A stretch of 64,000 nucleotides of DNA from Labilibaculum filiforme (GCF_002843315.1 NZ_MVDD01000005.1:1-64000), one strand, 5' to 3'. Shown: positions 28,363 through 37,755, counted from the first letter of the stretch. Numbers and translations: made by a program. Notes: a model not told the origin generated them from the sequence alone.

Positions 28363-31125
28363 ATGCTGAAAAAAATTTTAACCTCTTTGCTGATTCTTTT
28401 GCTTCTCACGATTATCGTTTTAGGCTATTTATTCCTTCAAAAACAGCGTGAATACAAAGGAATTGATCCTTTCTCGGCCATTCCTGTTAACTCGGAAATG
28501 ATAGTTTCCTTTGAGAGTTTAGAACAACTAATCACTAAACTGGAAAACAACACTGGTGCGTGGAAAGAATTAAGCAAATTCGATAAAATTGCAGACATCA
28601 ATAAAAACCTTCAGTTTGTAGACAGTCTGATAAGTCATTTTGATTCGCAAGGAACTTTATCTTTGGATCGATCTTTTACCATGGCGAGCCATTTGCAGGG
28701 AAAAAATGAAATTGAATATTTATACCTTCTTCCTATTACTGATTACCTGGAAGAAAAGAAAATTAAAAATGCCATTATTAATTGGGTAAGTTTGGACCGA
28801 TCGGTTTCGGAACGAAAATACCACGACATTACTTTGTATAGTATTCCACCGGCAAACCCAAAGGAGAAAGGACTTCATTTCACTTTTTCGAAAGGATTAT
28901 TTATTGCCAGCAGATCGATGCTACTAGTCGAAAATTCGGTATTGCAACTTAGTACCGAAAATTCTATTTGTAATTCGAAGGGTTTTGAGCAAATTCGTCG
29001 TACCATTGGAAAAAATGTTGATGCCAATATCTTCCTGAATCTTAAAACATTTCCTAAACAGGTTTCCTTATCGCTTGACAAAGATTACAGTAAGTTTATT
29101 CGAAACTATACCAATTTTGCAAACTGGACCGAGCTTGATCTTAGTTTCAGAAATAAAATTATTCTGCTTAATGGATTTACCTACAGCGATCCGCAGCAAG
29201 CAAATCTTATGAATCTGTTTTTGCAACAAGAACCTGTTAAAATGGAAATGGAAGCTATCATTCCTTCAAGTACCAGCATTTTAGCAATACTTGGCATCGA
29301 CGATGCTTCTTTGCATCAAGGCAAATATCGTAGGTATCTCGATCAACTAGGACAACTATCAGAATATCAGAAAAACATTAACGAAGTAAAAAATAAAACG
29401 GGTGTAGATTACGAAGAGGCGATCTACTCTATTATCTATAAAGAAGTTGGCTTAGCCTTTACCGAAGGACTAACGAACAAGCGCTTTACTATTATTCGAA
29501 CAAAAAGTGCCAGTATTGCAAAGGAAAAAATGCTGGAAATGATTCAAGGAAATGCGAAAAAAGAACAACGCTCCCTCTCCTATTACATGCGCACTTATCG
29601 TCTCGACAAAGAAACTAGTTTCGATATTTACAAATTGCCCGAGGAGCAACTTCCCGAAAAGCTTTTTGGAACTTTCTTTGCCGGAGCCTCATCGGCTTAC
29701 TTCACTTTTATCGATAACTACCTGATTATGGGACCAGACATTAGCTCTCTTTCCGAATTTATTCAAGAATCGGTTTTAGGAAAAACCCTAAATACCAACC
29801 AGACTTATATGGAAAACAAAGAGTTTCTGTCCAATAAGGCGAACTTTTATTTATATGCATCTACTCCAAGGGCTAATGGCTTTATATCCACATTCTTAGA
29901 TGCCGAGCTGCAGAAAGAAATTCAAGATCATAAACAAAGCGTTAATAAATTTCAGGCAATTGGTTTGCAGTTAAGTTCGAACCGAAACCTGATTTACAAC
30001 AACTTATTTATCGAATACGATCCAATTTTGGAGTTGGCACCACAAACCGAATGGGAATCGAGATTGGATACCTGCTTTGGGCACAAACCATATTTGGTTG
30101 AGAATCATTACACCAAAGAGAATGAAATTTTAGTTCAGGATATTAATAATCAGCTTCATCTTTTAAATCCATCGGGACGAATTTTATGGAAAAAAACCTT
30201 AGAATCTCAAATTATTGGGAAAGTTCATCAAATTGATCTTTTTAAAAATGGAAAGCTCCAATACCTTTTTACCACAAAAAATATGCTTCATTTAATTGAC
30301 CGAAATGGAGAAAATGTTGGAAATTATCCCATAAAATTAAAGTCAGAGGCGGTTCAAGGCGTTTCTATCTTCGATTACGACAACAATAAAAACTATCGAT
30401 TTTTTATTCCCTGTCAGGATAAAATTATTTACGCTTACACCAAAGATGGCAGAACTCTAACTGGTTGGAATCCTAATAAAGCAGAAAATGAAATTACTTG
30501 CGAGCTGCAACACTTTAGGGTAAAAAACAAAGACTATATTGTTTATGCCGATAGGTATCGCGCCTACATTCTAAATCGCCGTGGCGAGGAAAGAATTAAA
30601 CTGAAAGACCAGTTTTCTAAATCGGTAAAAAATCCTTTTTATTTAGAAAATGCAACGGGAAATACTGCCGACAGACTAGTAAGTACAGATGTGAACGGAA
30701 CCATTTACTACTGCTATTTTGATGGAAGTGTTGAGAAAAAAACATTTACTCAGCTATCTGATTCTCACTTTTTTGTGGCTGCAGATGTTGATTCCGATGA
30801 CAAAAATGAATACTTATTTGCAGATTATAACTTCCTAAAAATATTCGATGCCTCGGGAACACTAATTCTCGATAAAAAATTCGATTCGGGAATTAGCTTC
30901 CGTCCAAATGTTTACAGCTTTTCGCGAAGAAATATCGAAATTGGAATTTGTTTGGAAGATGAAAACAAAATCTTGCTAATTGATAAAGAAGGAACTATTC
31001 ATGAAGGTTTCCCGCTAAAAGGAAATACCGAATTCTCTATCGGGTTTTCAAAGAATGGCGACAAATCCTTTCATCTTTATGTGGGCGATAACCGCAACTT
31101 CCTTCTTAATTATTCCGTACAATAA
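28363..31125 (+). CDS. Membrane-anchored protein with DUF3352-like and beta-propeller-like regions
   Basis: A 920-aa protein with one N-terminal membrane segment (about residues 5-25), so most of it faces the periplasm. Residues about 35-560 resemble DUF3352-type proteins (IDPFSAIPVNSEMIVSF near the start). Residues about 590-920 contain repeated short beta blocks such as IFDYDNNKNY and VAADVDSDDKNEYLFADYN, which look like FG-GAP or propeller blades. I do not know its function. It may be the first of three envelope genes, with 169 bp before the next. Confidence 0.65.
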   Translation: MLKKILTSLLILLLLTIIVLGYLFLQKQREYKGIDPFSAIPVNSEMIVSFESLEQLITKLENNTGAWKELSKFDKIADINKNLQFVDSLISHFDSQGTLSLDRSFTMASHLQGKNEIEYLYLLPITDYLEEKKIKNAIINWVSLDRSVSERKYHDITLYSIPPANPKEKGLHFTFSKGLFIASRSMLLVENSVLQLSTENSICNSKGFEQIRRTIGKNVDANIFLNLKTFPKQVSLSLDKDYSKFIRNYTNFANWTELDLSFRNKIILLNGFTYSDPQQANLMNLFLQQEPVKMEMEAIIPSSTSILAILGIDDASLHQGKYRRYLDQLGQLSEYQKNINEVKNKTGVDYEEAIYSIIYKEVGLAFTEGLTNKRFTIIRTKSASIAKEKMLEMIQGNAKKEQRSLSYYMRTYRLDKETSFDIYKLPEEQLPEKLFGTFFAGASSAYFTFIDNYLIMGPDISSLSEFIQESVLGKTLNTNQTYMENKEFLSNKANFYLYASTPRANGFISTFLDAELQKEIQDHKQSVNKFQAIGLQLSSNRNLIYNNLFIEYDPILELAPQTEWESRLDTCFGHKPYLVENHYTKENEILVQDINNQLHLLNPSGRILWKKTLESQIIGKVHQIDLFKNGKLQYLFTTKNMLHLIDRNGENVGNYPIKLKSEAVQGVSIFDYDNNKNYRFFIPCQDKIIYAYTKDGRTLTGWNPNKAENEITCELQHFRVKNKDYIVYADRYRAYILNRRGEERIKLKDQFSKSVKNPFYLENATGNTADRLVSTDVNGTIYYCYFDGSVEKKTFTQLSDSHFFVAADVDSDDKNEYLFADYNFLKIFDASGTLILDKKFDSGISFRPNVYSFSRRNIEIGICLEDENKILLIDKEGTIHEGFPLKGNTEFSIGFSKNGDKSFHLYVGDNRNFLLNYSVQ

Positions 31126-31294
31126 TTTTTGCCAACAAAAAGGAACTATTCATGCAAGCAAAAAAATAGTCTGAACCGACTATTGCTATTCTCTATTTAC
31201 AGATAAAACACAAATACTTATTAGTATTCAATTAGGGTGTACCCCTACTTTTTCGGTACTATTTGTAAATACATCTATTAAACTAATAACTACT

Positions 31295-32962
31295 ATGATA
31301 CTAAAATTAAGATCTCTTATTCCATTTATACTTTCCGGTATTTTAGCCTTAACAACACAATCGTGTTTTGATGGCGATGATTACGACTTCGATAAGCTTT
31401 CGGAAAAGGTAAACTGGACCCCAAACATGATTGTTCCAGCTGGTTACGGAACCTACTCGCTATGGTATTTACTAAATCAGCACGAAGAAAACCCTGCCGA
31501 TCAAGTAATTATTATGGACGAAGAAGGCATGTTGCACATTAAATATACCGAAGCAGATATTTTTTCTTATAGTGTAGATGAAGTACTTAATTTCCCCAAT
31601 CAGAGTTCAATTGATTTATCGTACGACTTACCCGATTACACGATTGGTATTCCCTACACAGCACTGCCTGCATTTGGTTCGCAAACCGATCAAATTCAGA
31701 TCGTAACAGGAAACACAGATGTAATGCTTTACGAATTAGATTTAGGTGCAAACATTCAATTCCAATTATCCAATCCATTAAATACCGAAGTAGATATCCA
31801 TATCTCGATTCCTAATGGAACACAAGCTGGAAGTTCAATTAATCAGACTTATACTTTAGCACCAAATGTGAACAATCAGGTTGAAAACTTAGATTTAACG
31901 AACCTAAATTTACTTTTTAATACACCACATACTACCAACAACGATATTGATATCACTTTTGATGTTGATATTAAAGACAATGCATCACACATCATTAGCG
32001 GTAGTGGCGATCTGGAGATTAACCTAACCGTTCAAAACATCGTTTTTCAACTGGCAAAAGGCGATTTTGGAAAGCAAGTAATAACACTTGATGCCGGAAG
32101 TTTTGATATGAATGTTGACTTTTGGGATGATATTGAGGGAGATTATCAATTTGTTGACCCTCGCATAAATCTTAGCATGGAAAACTCGGTTGGTGTTCCC
32201 TTTCAAATTAATGCCAACATTACTGGTTATGCATCCGATGGAAATATGGCATCTTTAAATCCAGATGCACTACAACCAAATTATCCTAAAGAGGTTTCGC
32301 TTGCAAATCCTTTTACAATAGATCCTATAACAGAAGTTATCACCTACGATACAAATAATTCTCAAATTGCAGCAGTAATGGCCTTGCCTCCATCAGACAG
32401 GTTAGAATATTTCGGAAATATTGCTTTAAATCCCGACGGAGCAACGCCTGCCACACCAACAAACCCAAATATTATTAGTAGCAATTCGGCTATTAATGTA
32501 GATATTGAAATTGATGTTCCGTTAGATTTTACTGCCTCCAACCTTGTGCTTAGAGATACAATAAACGACATTGATATTAGCGATACCGATAAAATTATGA
32601 ATGCCGCAGTAGTTATTGTTACTGAAAACGGATATCCGCTTGAGGTAAACATCGATAAAATTTTCTTTACCGATGAAGCCTACAATGTAATTGATGAGAT
32701 TTCGGACAATGATGTGATTGATGCAGCCTCTGTATTTACATCGGGAACTAATATTGGCGAAGTAGATCCTGCCTCGATAAAAGAGGTTGAACATCAAATT
32801 CAATTAAGCCAAAGTCAAATTAAAAACTTAAATTTAACTAGAAACCTTATCATTAACGCTAGCGTGAGCACTCAAAACAACGATGTTCCTGTTAAACTAA
32901 AAGGAGCTTACGAACTTAAATTTACTATTTCTGTTCAAGCTCAAATCGATCTAAATAATTAA
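31295..32962 (+). CDS. Predicted surface lipoprotein, unknown function
   Basis: A 555-aa protein with a type II signal peptide; the lipid Cys is Cys24 in LTTQSC. It is followed by an acidic FDGDDYDFD stretch, which resembles the lipoprotein export signal that sends Bacteroidota lipoproteins to the cell surface. The rest is rich in Asn, Asp and beta-type sequence. I recognise no family. The next gene, a probable outer-membrane beta-barrel, starts 96 bp downstream; the two may work together. Confidence 0.7.
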   Translation: MILKLRSLIPFILSGILALTTQSCFDGDDYDFDKLSEKVNWTPNMIVPAGYGTYSLWYLLNQHEENPADQVIIMDEEGMLHIKYTEADIFSYSVDEVLNFPNQSSIDLSYDLPDYTIGIPYTALPAFGSQTDQIQIVTGNTDVMLYELDLGANIQFQLSNPLNTEVDIHISIPNGTQAGSSINQTYTLAPNVNNQVENLDLTNLNLLFNTPHTTNNDIDITFDVDIKDNASHIISGSGDLEINLTVQNIVFQLAKGDFGKQVITLDAGSFDMNVDFWDDIEGDYQFVDPRINLSMENSVGVPFQINANITGYASDGNMASLNPDALQPNYPKEVSLANPFTIDPITEVITYDTNNSQIAAVMALPPSDRLEYFGNIALNPDGATPATPTNPNIISSNSAINVDIEIDVPLDFTASNLVLRDTINDIDISDTDKIMNAAVVIVTENGYPLEVNIDKIFFTDEAYNVIDEISDNDVIDAASVFTSGTNIGEVDPASIKEVEHQIQLSQSQIKNLNLTRNLIINASVSTQNNDVPVKLKGAYELKFTISVQAQIDLNN

Positions 32963-33058
32963 AATACTTAGAGTACGAAAAGTTGCAGGTACCTAAAACT
33001 ATAAATAGTAAACTTTAGGTATTTAAACACTTTTAATACACGTTAGAACTATCTAAAT

Positions 33059-34531
33059 ATGACAAAATTAGTTACCAATATATCTCTGACCGGAATACTT
33101 ATTCTATTCCTATCTCTTTCTGTTGCGGCACAAAAAATGAACAATACTTTGTATTTAATGCAAAATGTGCCTCAATCGAACCAACTTAATCCTGCCATTC
33201 AGCCCGAATGCAAAGTTTTTGTTGGCTTTCCGGCACTTAGCTCAATCTATTTAAATTACAGCAACAGTAGCTTTGGTTATAACGATATTATTAAAGATGG
33301 CACAGGAATCCAAAAAGATTCTTTAGTAGTAGATGTAAATAGCTTTCACGATGCCTTGCAAACTACCAATTTTGTATCGCAACAGTTTGAACTCACTCTT
33401 TTTGCCTTAGGAATACGTGCAAAAGAATACTTTTTTACTTTGGATGTAATTGAAAAGCAAGATACCCGTTTTAGTTTCGATCAGGAGATGCTTACTTTCC
33501 TTAAAAATGGAAATTACGATTACCGAGGGAGAACATCGAATTGGGGTGGCTTAGGAATGGATGCTAGTTACTACCATGAAATTGCATTGGGTGTATCCAA
33601 AAAAATAAACGACAAATGGACAGTTGGTGTGAAAGGTAAAATGCTATTTGGTATTGCCAACCTACACATGCAAGATTCTAAAATGTCTGTTTTTACTTCG
33701 GCAACTGGGGATGAAATAAGATTAAATTCCGAACATCGTCTTCGCGTTTCCATGCCTATTAACCAAATTGGTATCGATTCGGATGGTTATGTTGACGATA
33801 TTGATATTGATGGCGATGATTACGATGCTGATTTCTTCGCAAATACCGATAATAAAGGTTTTGCTATCGATTTGGGTATGACTTACCAAATGGATGAAAA
33901 AACTCGACTATACGCCAGTATATTGGATATTGGAACCATTAAATGGAAAACAGACGGACATGAATTTTCTCAGAATGGAAGTTTTACCTGGACAGGAGCA
34001 GACTGGTCGCAATCGGGAAACTCAAAAGATCCCAACTATCGCGAAATTGAAGATGTATTTGAAGATTTAACCGATTCTATAGCTGATGAATTTCGCGTAA
34101 GCAATAACATTAATTCCTACTCTGTTGCCTTGCCAACCAAAATCTATATTGGAGGAACACATGATCTTAATAAAAGAGTAAATGTTGGTGCATTAAGCCG
34201 AACCGAAATTTTTAATGGTAAAATTCAATCCTCATTAACTTTTTCGGCCAACGCACGTTTTTTCCGAAACCTTAGCACTAGCTTAAGTTACTCGCTAGTA
34301 AATAATTCGTACAACAATATCGGTTTTGGATTGGCAACCAAATTAGGTCCAACCCAATTTTATGTGGTTAGCGATAATGTAATGGCTGCTATAAAACCAA
34401 ATACTGCTCATCTGGCAAATATTCGTTTCGGAATCAACTTGCTGTTTGGATGTAAAGATAAAACCAAGCGAAAAGACTCCTGCTCTTTCGAGGATGAAAT
34501 AAAGAATAAGAAAAAGCCATTATACAAGTAA
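33059..34531 (+). CDS. DUF5723-type outer-membrane beta-barrel protein
   Basis: A 490-aa protein with a type I signal peptide (cleavage likely after VAA). The mature start NNTLYLMQNVPQSNQLNPA and later alternating strands fit the DUF5723 / PorV-like barrel group of Bacteroidota. It has an acidic insert DDIDIDGDDYDADFF near residues 242-256. The last residues are lysine-rich, which is unusual for a barrel ending in an aromatic residue. A terminator follows at 34582. Confidence 0.75.
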   Translation: MTKLVTNISLTGILILFLSLSVAAQKMNNTLYLMQNVPQSNQLNPAIQPECKVFVGFPALSSIYLNYSNSSFGYNDIIKDGTGIQKDSLVVDVNSFHDALQTTNFVSQQFELTLFALGIRAKEYFFTLDVIEKQDTRFSFDQEMLTFLKNGNYDYRGRTSNWGGLGMDASYYHEIALGVSKKINDKWTVGVKGKMLFGIANLHMQDSKMSVFTSATGDEIRLNSEHRLRVSMPINQIGIDSDGYVDDIDIDGDDYDADFFANTDNKGFAIDLGMTYQMDEKTRLYASILDIGTIKWKTDGHEFSQNGSFTWTGADWSQSGNSKDPNYREIEDVFEDLTDSIADEFRVSNNINSYSVALPTKIYIGGTHDLNKRVNVGALSRTEIFNGKIQSSLTFSANARFFRNLSTSLSYSLVNNSYNNIGFGLATKLGPTQFYVVSDNVMAAIKPNTAHLANIRFGINLLFGCKDKTKRKDSCSFEDEIKNKKKPLYK

Positions 34532-34581
34532 AACGATATTTAGCAATCCTTATTAAGGAGTGTTTGCATCAATTTAAATTT

Positions 34582-34610
34582 AAGACTGCCTTACAGGGCG
34601 GTCTTTTTTT
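34582..34610 (+). terminator. Rho-independent terminator after the DUF5723 gene
   Basis: A 9-bp stem AAGACTGCC / GGCGGTCTT (one T-G pair) with a TTACAG loop and a seven-base T-run. Confidence 0.9.
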
Positions 34611-34640
34611 CTAAAATAATAGAAGAATGCTATAGAAACC

Positions 34641-34775
34641 CGCGCGCAGGATAGGTGATTATAGCGCAGGAAGCTTCAAAATACCGCAGGATTACCTATT
34701 TTACCGCAGAACGTGCTGATTATTGCACAAAAGAACATTTATTGCCACAGAATTAACCACTTTTACCGCAGAACA
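34641..34775. repeat. 20-bp periodic repeat, about seven degenerate units
   Basis: A core TA-C-CGCAG-GA recurs every 20 bp. The CGCAGG/CGCAGA core starts at 34645, 34665, 34685 and 34705; degraded forms GCACAA and CCACAG are at 34725 and 34745; and CGCAGA returns at 34767. The ten bases between cores vary. It lies just outside the decayed cassette locus, with no gene of its own. Confidence 0.75.
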
Positions 34776-34807
34776 AACTTTTTAAAAACAGAAACCATTT
34801 TTTGATA

Positions 34808-35060
34808 AAAGATGGCAAATAGCTAATTTTCTAGTAGCCTTACCCAATGCTTTCAAATCTTCTGGACTGGCAAAATAATTGGAAAATTTATATTCCATTC
34901 TGCCATTCGAATCTACAGTAGCACGTAATTCCAAAACCATTTCAGGAGCTTCAATAATCATTGGTTTTACCGGCGGATAATGATGGATGGCTACTCAAAT
35001 ACTAACTAGTGCACTATTGTATGCTTCTGCCGAGTTCTTGTATGGTATTATAAAGTTTAT
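34808..35060 (-). pseudogene. Remnant of the effector N-terminal domain
   Basis: About 250 bp matching the 5' half of the intact gene at 36769-37755, with at least two internal deletions. The minus strand still encodes a block close to DSNGRMEYQFSNYFANP of the intact protein, with DLKAL after it. Near 35013-35056 it repeats the start-proximal DNA of the intact gene (TATGCTTCTGCCGAG and GTATGGTATTATAAAG on the plus strand). The first few codons are missing; the junction at about 35059 provides the stop codon of the adjacent membrane-protein gene. Confidence 0.85.
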
Positions 35061-35422
35061 AACATGACTAAGAAAAATGGCAAGCCAACACCCAGCAACC
35101 AAAATAACATTGAAAATATAACATCTTGGATAGATTTTTTTTCAAATACCCAAGCTGTATTTTCTGGGTTTCTTTTATAAATTTTCTTAAAAAGCACATT
35201 TAAAACTTTAAAAATAATAAAAGAAATAATAGGCATTCGTAAAAATACAAGCATTTTAGGATTCCCGCAATTTACTTCTATCATTAAAAAGGAAAGACCA
35301 AACAACAAAATAGTGTAAATAAGTACAACCCAAAACGAAACCCCAAAGCCAAATAACCATTTAATTTTATACATAAATAGCCAAGCAATACTTAATCCCA
35401 CTAAAATAAAAACAAAATCCAT
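35057..35422 (-). CDS. Immunity-like small membrane protein B
   Basis: A 121-aa protein with about four hydrophobic segments and no enzymatic motif. It starts 2 nt after the stop of a toxin-tail remnant (35425), the same spacing as between the intact effector and its neighbour. Its stop codon TAA (35057-35059) lies at the junction with the effector N-terminal remnant, so the C-terminus may have been altered by that rearrangement. I infer an orphan immunity protein; no family is recognised. Confidence 0.55.
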   Translation of the reverse strand: MDFVFILVGLSIAWLFMYKIKWLFGFGVSFWVVLIYTILLFGLSFLMIEVNCGNPKMLVFLRMPIISFIIFKVLNVLFKKIYKRNPENTAWVFEKKSIQDVIFSMLFWLLGVGLPFFLVML

Positions 35423-35424
35423 TA

Positions 35425-35515
35425 TTATTCAAAATAATTGTAAACATCATCAAAAACTCCATAACTATCTGCAATACCTATTAAAATTAATAAACCTACA
35501 AGAGGAATAATTCAA
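35425..35515 (-). pseudogene. Orphan effector C-terminal tail
   Basis: The minus strand encodes IPLVGLLILIGIADSY followed by GVFDDVYNYFE and a stop. This aligns with the tail of the intact effector, IPVVGWGLSIGIGVAD then AVWGDQFYNWVE. An in-frame TGA lies just before the preserved block, so it cannot be translated as part of a larger protein. It directly precedes membrane-protein gene B. Confidence 0.75.
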
Positions 35516-35774
35516 AACACCAAAAGGCAATGCAAAAACGAGTGAAAAGGATACAAATTTATCCAGCATATCACCTGGAAATAGCTCTACTCTTATCAGG
35601 GAAACATTTAGTAAGTCAAAGTATTTTAACCATATAAACAGAATCCATAGATTTAATGCGTTTATCCATGTATTTTAAAAAAAAGATAGCCATTTTTCAG
35701 TCTTCCCTTTTAGGATGATGCTTCTTAAAGCTAAGAATTGAATCTGACCAGATTAAATAATATAAGTGTTTCAT
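35507..35774 (-). pseudogene. Broken immunity-like membrane protein gene C
   Basis: From the ATG at 35772-35774 the frame reads MKHLYYLIWSDS...FKKHHPKRED and then meets TGA where a Trp codon is expected. Coding sense continues (KMAIFF) until a run of four A bases, after which the frame shifts by one and reads TWINALNLWILFIWLKYFD and on to LPFGVLNY. One nonsense change and one single-base insertion explain the break. It then runs into the orphan tail. Membrane-rich content suggests another former immunity protein; the function is inferred. Confidence 0.75.
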
Positions 35775-35783
35775 TTTTTTATT

Positions 35784-36115
35784 TTACTGAACCACTTTGT
35801 AATCTTTCCAACCAAATGCAATATAATTTGTAATATAGGTATCTATAAATATTCATCTTCAAAATATTATTTTATAGGTTTAATAGCAGGAGCCATATAA
35901 GTATTATCCCTTGCACAAACATTTATACTCTTTCCTTCAAGCAAAAGTTTGTATTGCTAGATTTATTGAAGGTTGATATAATAGAAAAAGATGCCACTCG
36001 TATTTAGGATACCTAAATCAATTAAAGTTTGGTATTAAATTTTATAAAATTGTAGCTTAACTTTTTGTCTAGTTTTTTGTAGGAAATCTATACTGCTTAT
36101 ATTAAGCACCAGTCT
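35784..36115 (-). pseudogene. Decayed gene of unknown product
   Basis: One minus-strand frame keeps protein-like sense (for example KLLLEGKSINVCARD and NTYMAPAIKPIK) but has at least five in-frame stops, and a frame change near 35840 before a final FGWKDYKVVQ and stop at 35784. It ends 9 nt before broken gene C. I do not recognise the family; its place suggests the former partner of gene C. Confidence 0.5.
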
Positions 36116-36364
36116 TTAATCGCTATCCATGTCGGTGATAAAATATTTGAGACTATAGACCGCACTGAGTAAAACCCTTTGGCATTTCGGGAATGTGAAT
36201 AAATTCCAACTAAAACAAAGATTTACCGCAAAGCGGTGTGTATGAGTTGGCTTATCATATACAAAATCAAAATCTCTGGAATTGTTGTTCAGGGTATTAT
36301 TCACGGTAGTAGAAGAGCTTCAAAGGTTAGAAAAGTTTGGACTTGCCTGGCTTTTCGTCTTATT
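36116..36364. other. Spacer between immunity gene A and the decayed genes
   Basis: About 250 bp. A 62-codon minus-strand frame is open (36116-36304), but its residue content does not look like a real protein and I cannot place it. It may be one more remnant. Confidence 0.35.
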
Positions 36365-36766
36365 TTATCTTGCAAAAATCCAGTCTTTATTTTTATATAA
36401 ACCTGCCAGTAATAACAAGCCAAAACTTATTCCATAATAGATTATTATAACAAATATAGGATGTAACTGAGGTTTCCCACTTTTACTCTGCTCATATTTC
36501 TCTATTATTCTTTTATATCTGCCTTTAAATAAATAATAGCCTAACATTATACCAACTAATGCAAGGGCAAAAGGAAATTTGTATCTTTCTTTAAATTCTA
36601 CATCCATTACTCCAAGCCCTTCAAATATTTGAGTAATCGTAAAAATATTAAACATTACACAGGCAACTACAAAGATAATCCCACCTAATACAGGCATATC
36701 ATCAAAGTTTCTTGAACGCTTTGCTAGAATGTAACTTTTATAAAATAAATAATTATATACTATCAT
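36365..36766 (-). CDS. Immunity-like small membrane protein A
   Basis: A 133-aa protein with about four membrane segments (roughly residues 1-10, 25-45, 60-78, 105-125) and short charged loops. It starts 2 nt after the effector stop, so it is translated right after it. Immunity proteins to pore-forming toxins are commonly small polytopic membrane proteins. No family is recognised; the role is inferred from position and topology. Confidence 0.6.
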   Translation of the reverse strand: MIVYNYLFYKSYILAKRSRNFDDMPVLGGIIFVVACVMFNIFTITQIFEGLGVMDVEFKERYKFPFALALVGIMLGYYLFKGRYKRIIEKYEQSKSGKPQLHPIFVIIIYYGISFGLLLLAGLYKNKDWIFAR

Positions 36767-36768
36767 TT

Positions 36769-37755
36769 TTAATCTCCCATTTTTGTTTCAACCCAATTAT
36801 AGAACTGATCTCCCCATACGGCATCAGCAACCCCAATTCCGATTGAGAGACCCCAACCCACTACAGGAATAAAGGCAACCCCAGCAGCAACACCATATAC
36901 CGCTGTCCTTGTACCAGCACTATAATAATCACCATTATCAATATCATTGTAGACCGAAATACCTGTAGTAACAACCCCTGCAACAACACAAACCTTACCA
37001 GCTACACGAGTTGTGTTTAGCACTTTAGATGTTGTATTAATATTTACAACAGGGGTTCGAACTGTAACAGGTTTGTTAACTTTATAAATTTGCCCTCGCG
37101 GCATGTATGCTCCCCTATTATCCAAGATAGCTTTAGACCCACTCCCTGCAGCACCCATAACACTAAAAGTATTGCTCGCTGCATCATCCCAACCATAACC
37201 ATCCCCGTTTGAAGAGGCATCACCACCCGTCATGGAATAATTTGGTTCAGAAAATGAAGGTCCAACACCTGGTTCTTCAAGTTCCTCAACACTTAATGAC
37301 CCATCTTCTAACAAAATTAGACAGCTCCCTTCCGGCAAATGTGGAGCTAATGCTTTTAGGTCTGTTGGGTTGGCAAAATAATTGGAAAATTGGTATTCCA
37401 TTCTTCCATTCGAATCTACAGTAGCACGTAATTCCAGAATCATTTCAGGAGCTTCTATTATCATCGGTTTTACTGGAGGATAATGATGGATGGCCACCCG
37501 AATACTTACCCCGCGATCGGAAACCCGCACATCGCTACTGTAATTGATGGGCTGAATGGGAAAACCCAATACCCGATCGATATTTAGGTAGGTATGCATA
37601 TTGTGCACATACTGCTGCATTTTATAATTGAGTTCCGATTCAAATACACTTCTTGGATCTACATGTGGACTAGTGCACTGTCGTTTTGCATTTTCCTGAG
37701 CAGATTGTATGCTTCTGCCGAGTTCTTGTATGGTATTATAAAGTTTTTTATCCAT
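36769..37755 (-). CDS. Candidate pore-forming effector / polymorphic toxin
   Basis: A 328-aa protein without signal peptide. Residues 1-155 form a mixed alpha/beta domain whose coding DNA recurs as a broken copy at 34808-35060. A Gly/Ser/Asp-rich linker follows (about 165-205). The tail has two hydrophobic stretches, about 251-270 and 285-314, the second glycine-rich with IPVVGWGLSIGIG, ending in a short amphipathic segment. A conserved front with a separate hydrophobic tail, followed at 2 nt by a polytopic membrane protein, is the layout of a pore-forming effector and its immunity protein. A second, diverged tail lies beside gene B. How it would be exported is not visible. Other membrane roles remain possible. 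Confidence 0.55.
   Translation of the reverse strand: MDKKLYNTIQELGRSIQSAQENAKRQCTSPHVDPRSVFESELNYKMQQYVHNMHTYLNIDRVLGFPIQPINYSSDVRVSDRGVSIRVAIHHYPPVKPMIIEAPEMILELRATVDSNGRMEYQFSNYFANPTDLKALAPHLPEGSCLILLEDGSLSVEELEEPGVGPSFSEPNYSMTGGDASSNGDGYGWDDAASNTFSVMGAAGSGSKAILDNRGAYMPRGQIYKVNKPVTVRTPVVNINTTSKVLNTTRVAGKVCVVAGVVTTGISVYNDIDNGDYYSAGTRTAVYGVAAGVAFIPVVGWGLSIGIGVADAVWGDQFYNWVETKMGD

Noticed and set aside
34808-35060. A normal separate gene in this interval
   Set aside because: No frame runs through it; its similarity to the 5' part of 36769-37755 with deletions shows a pseudogene.
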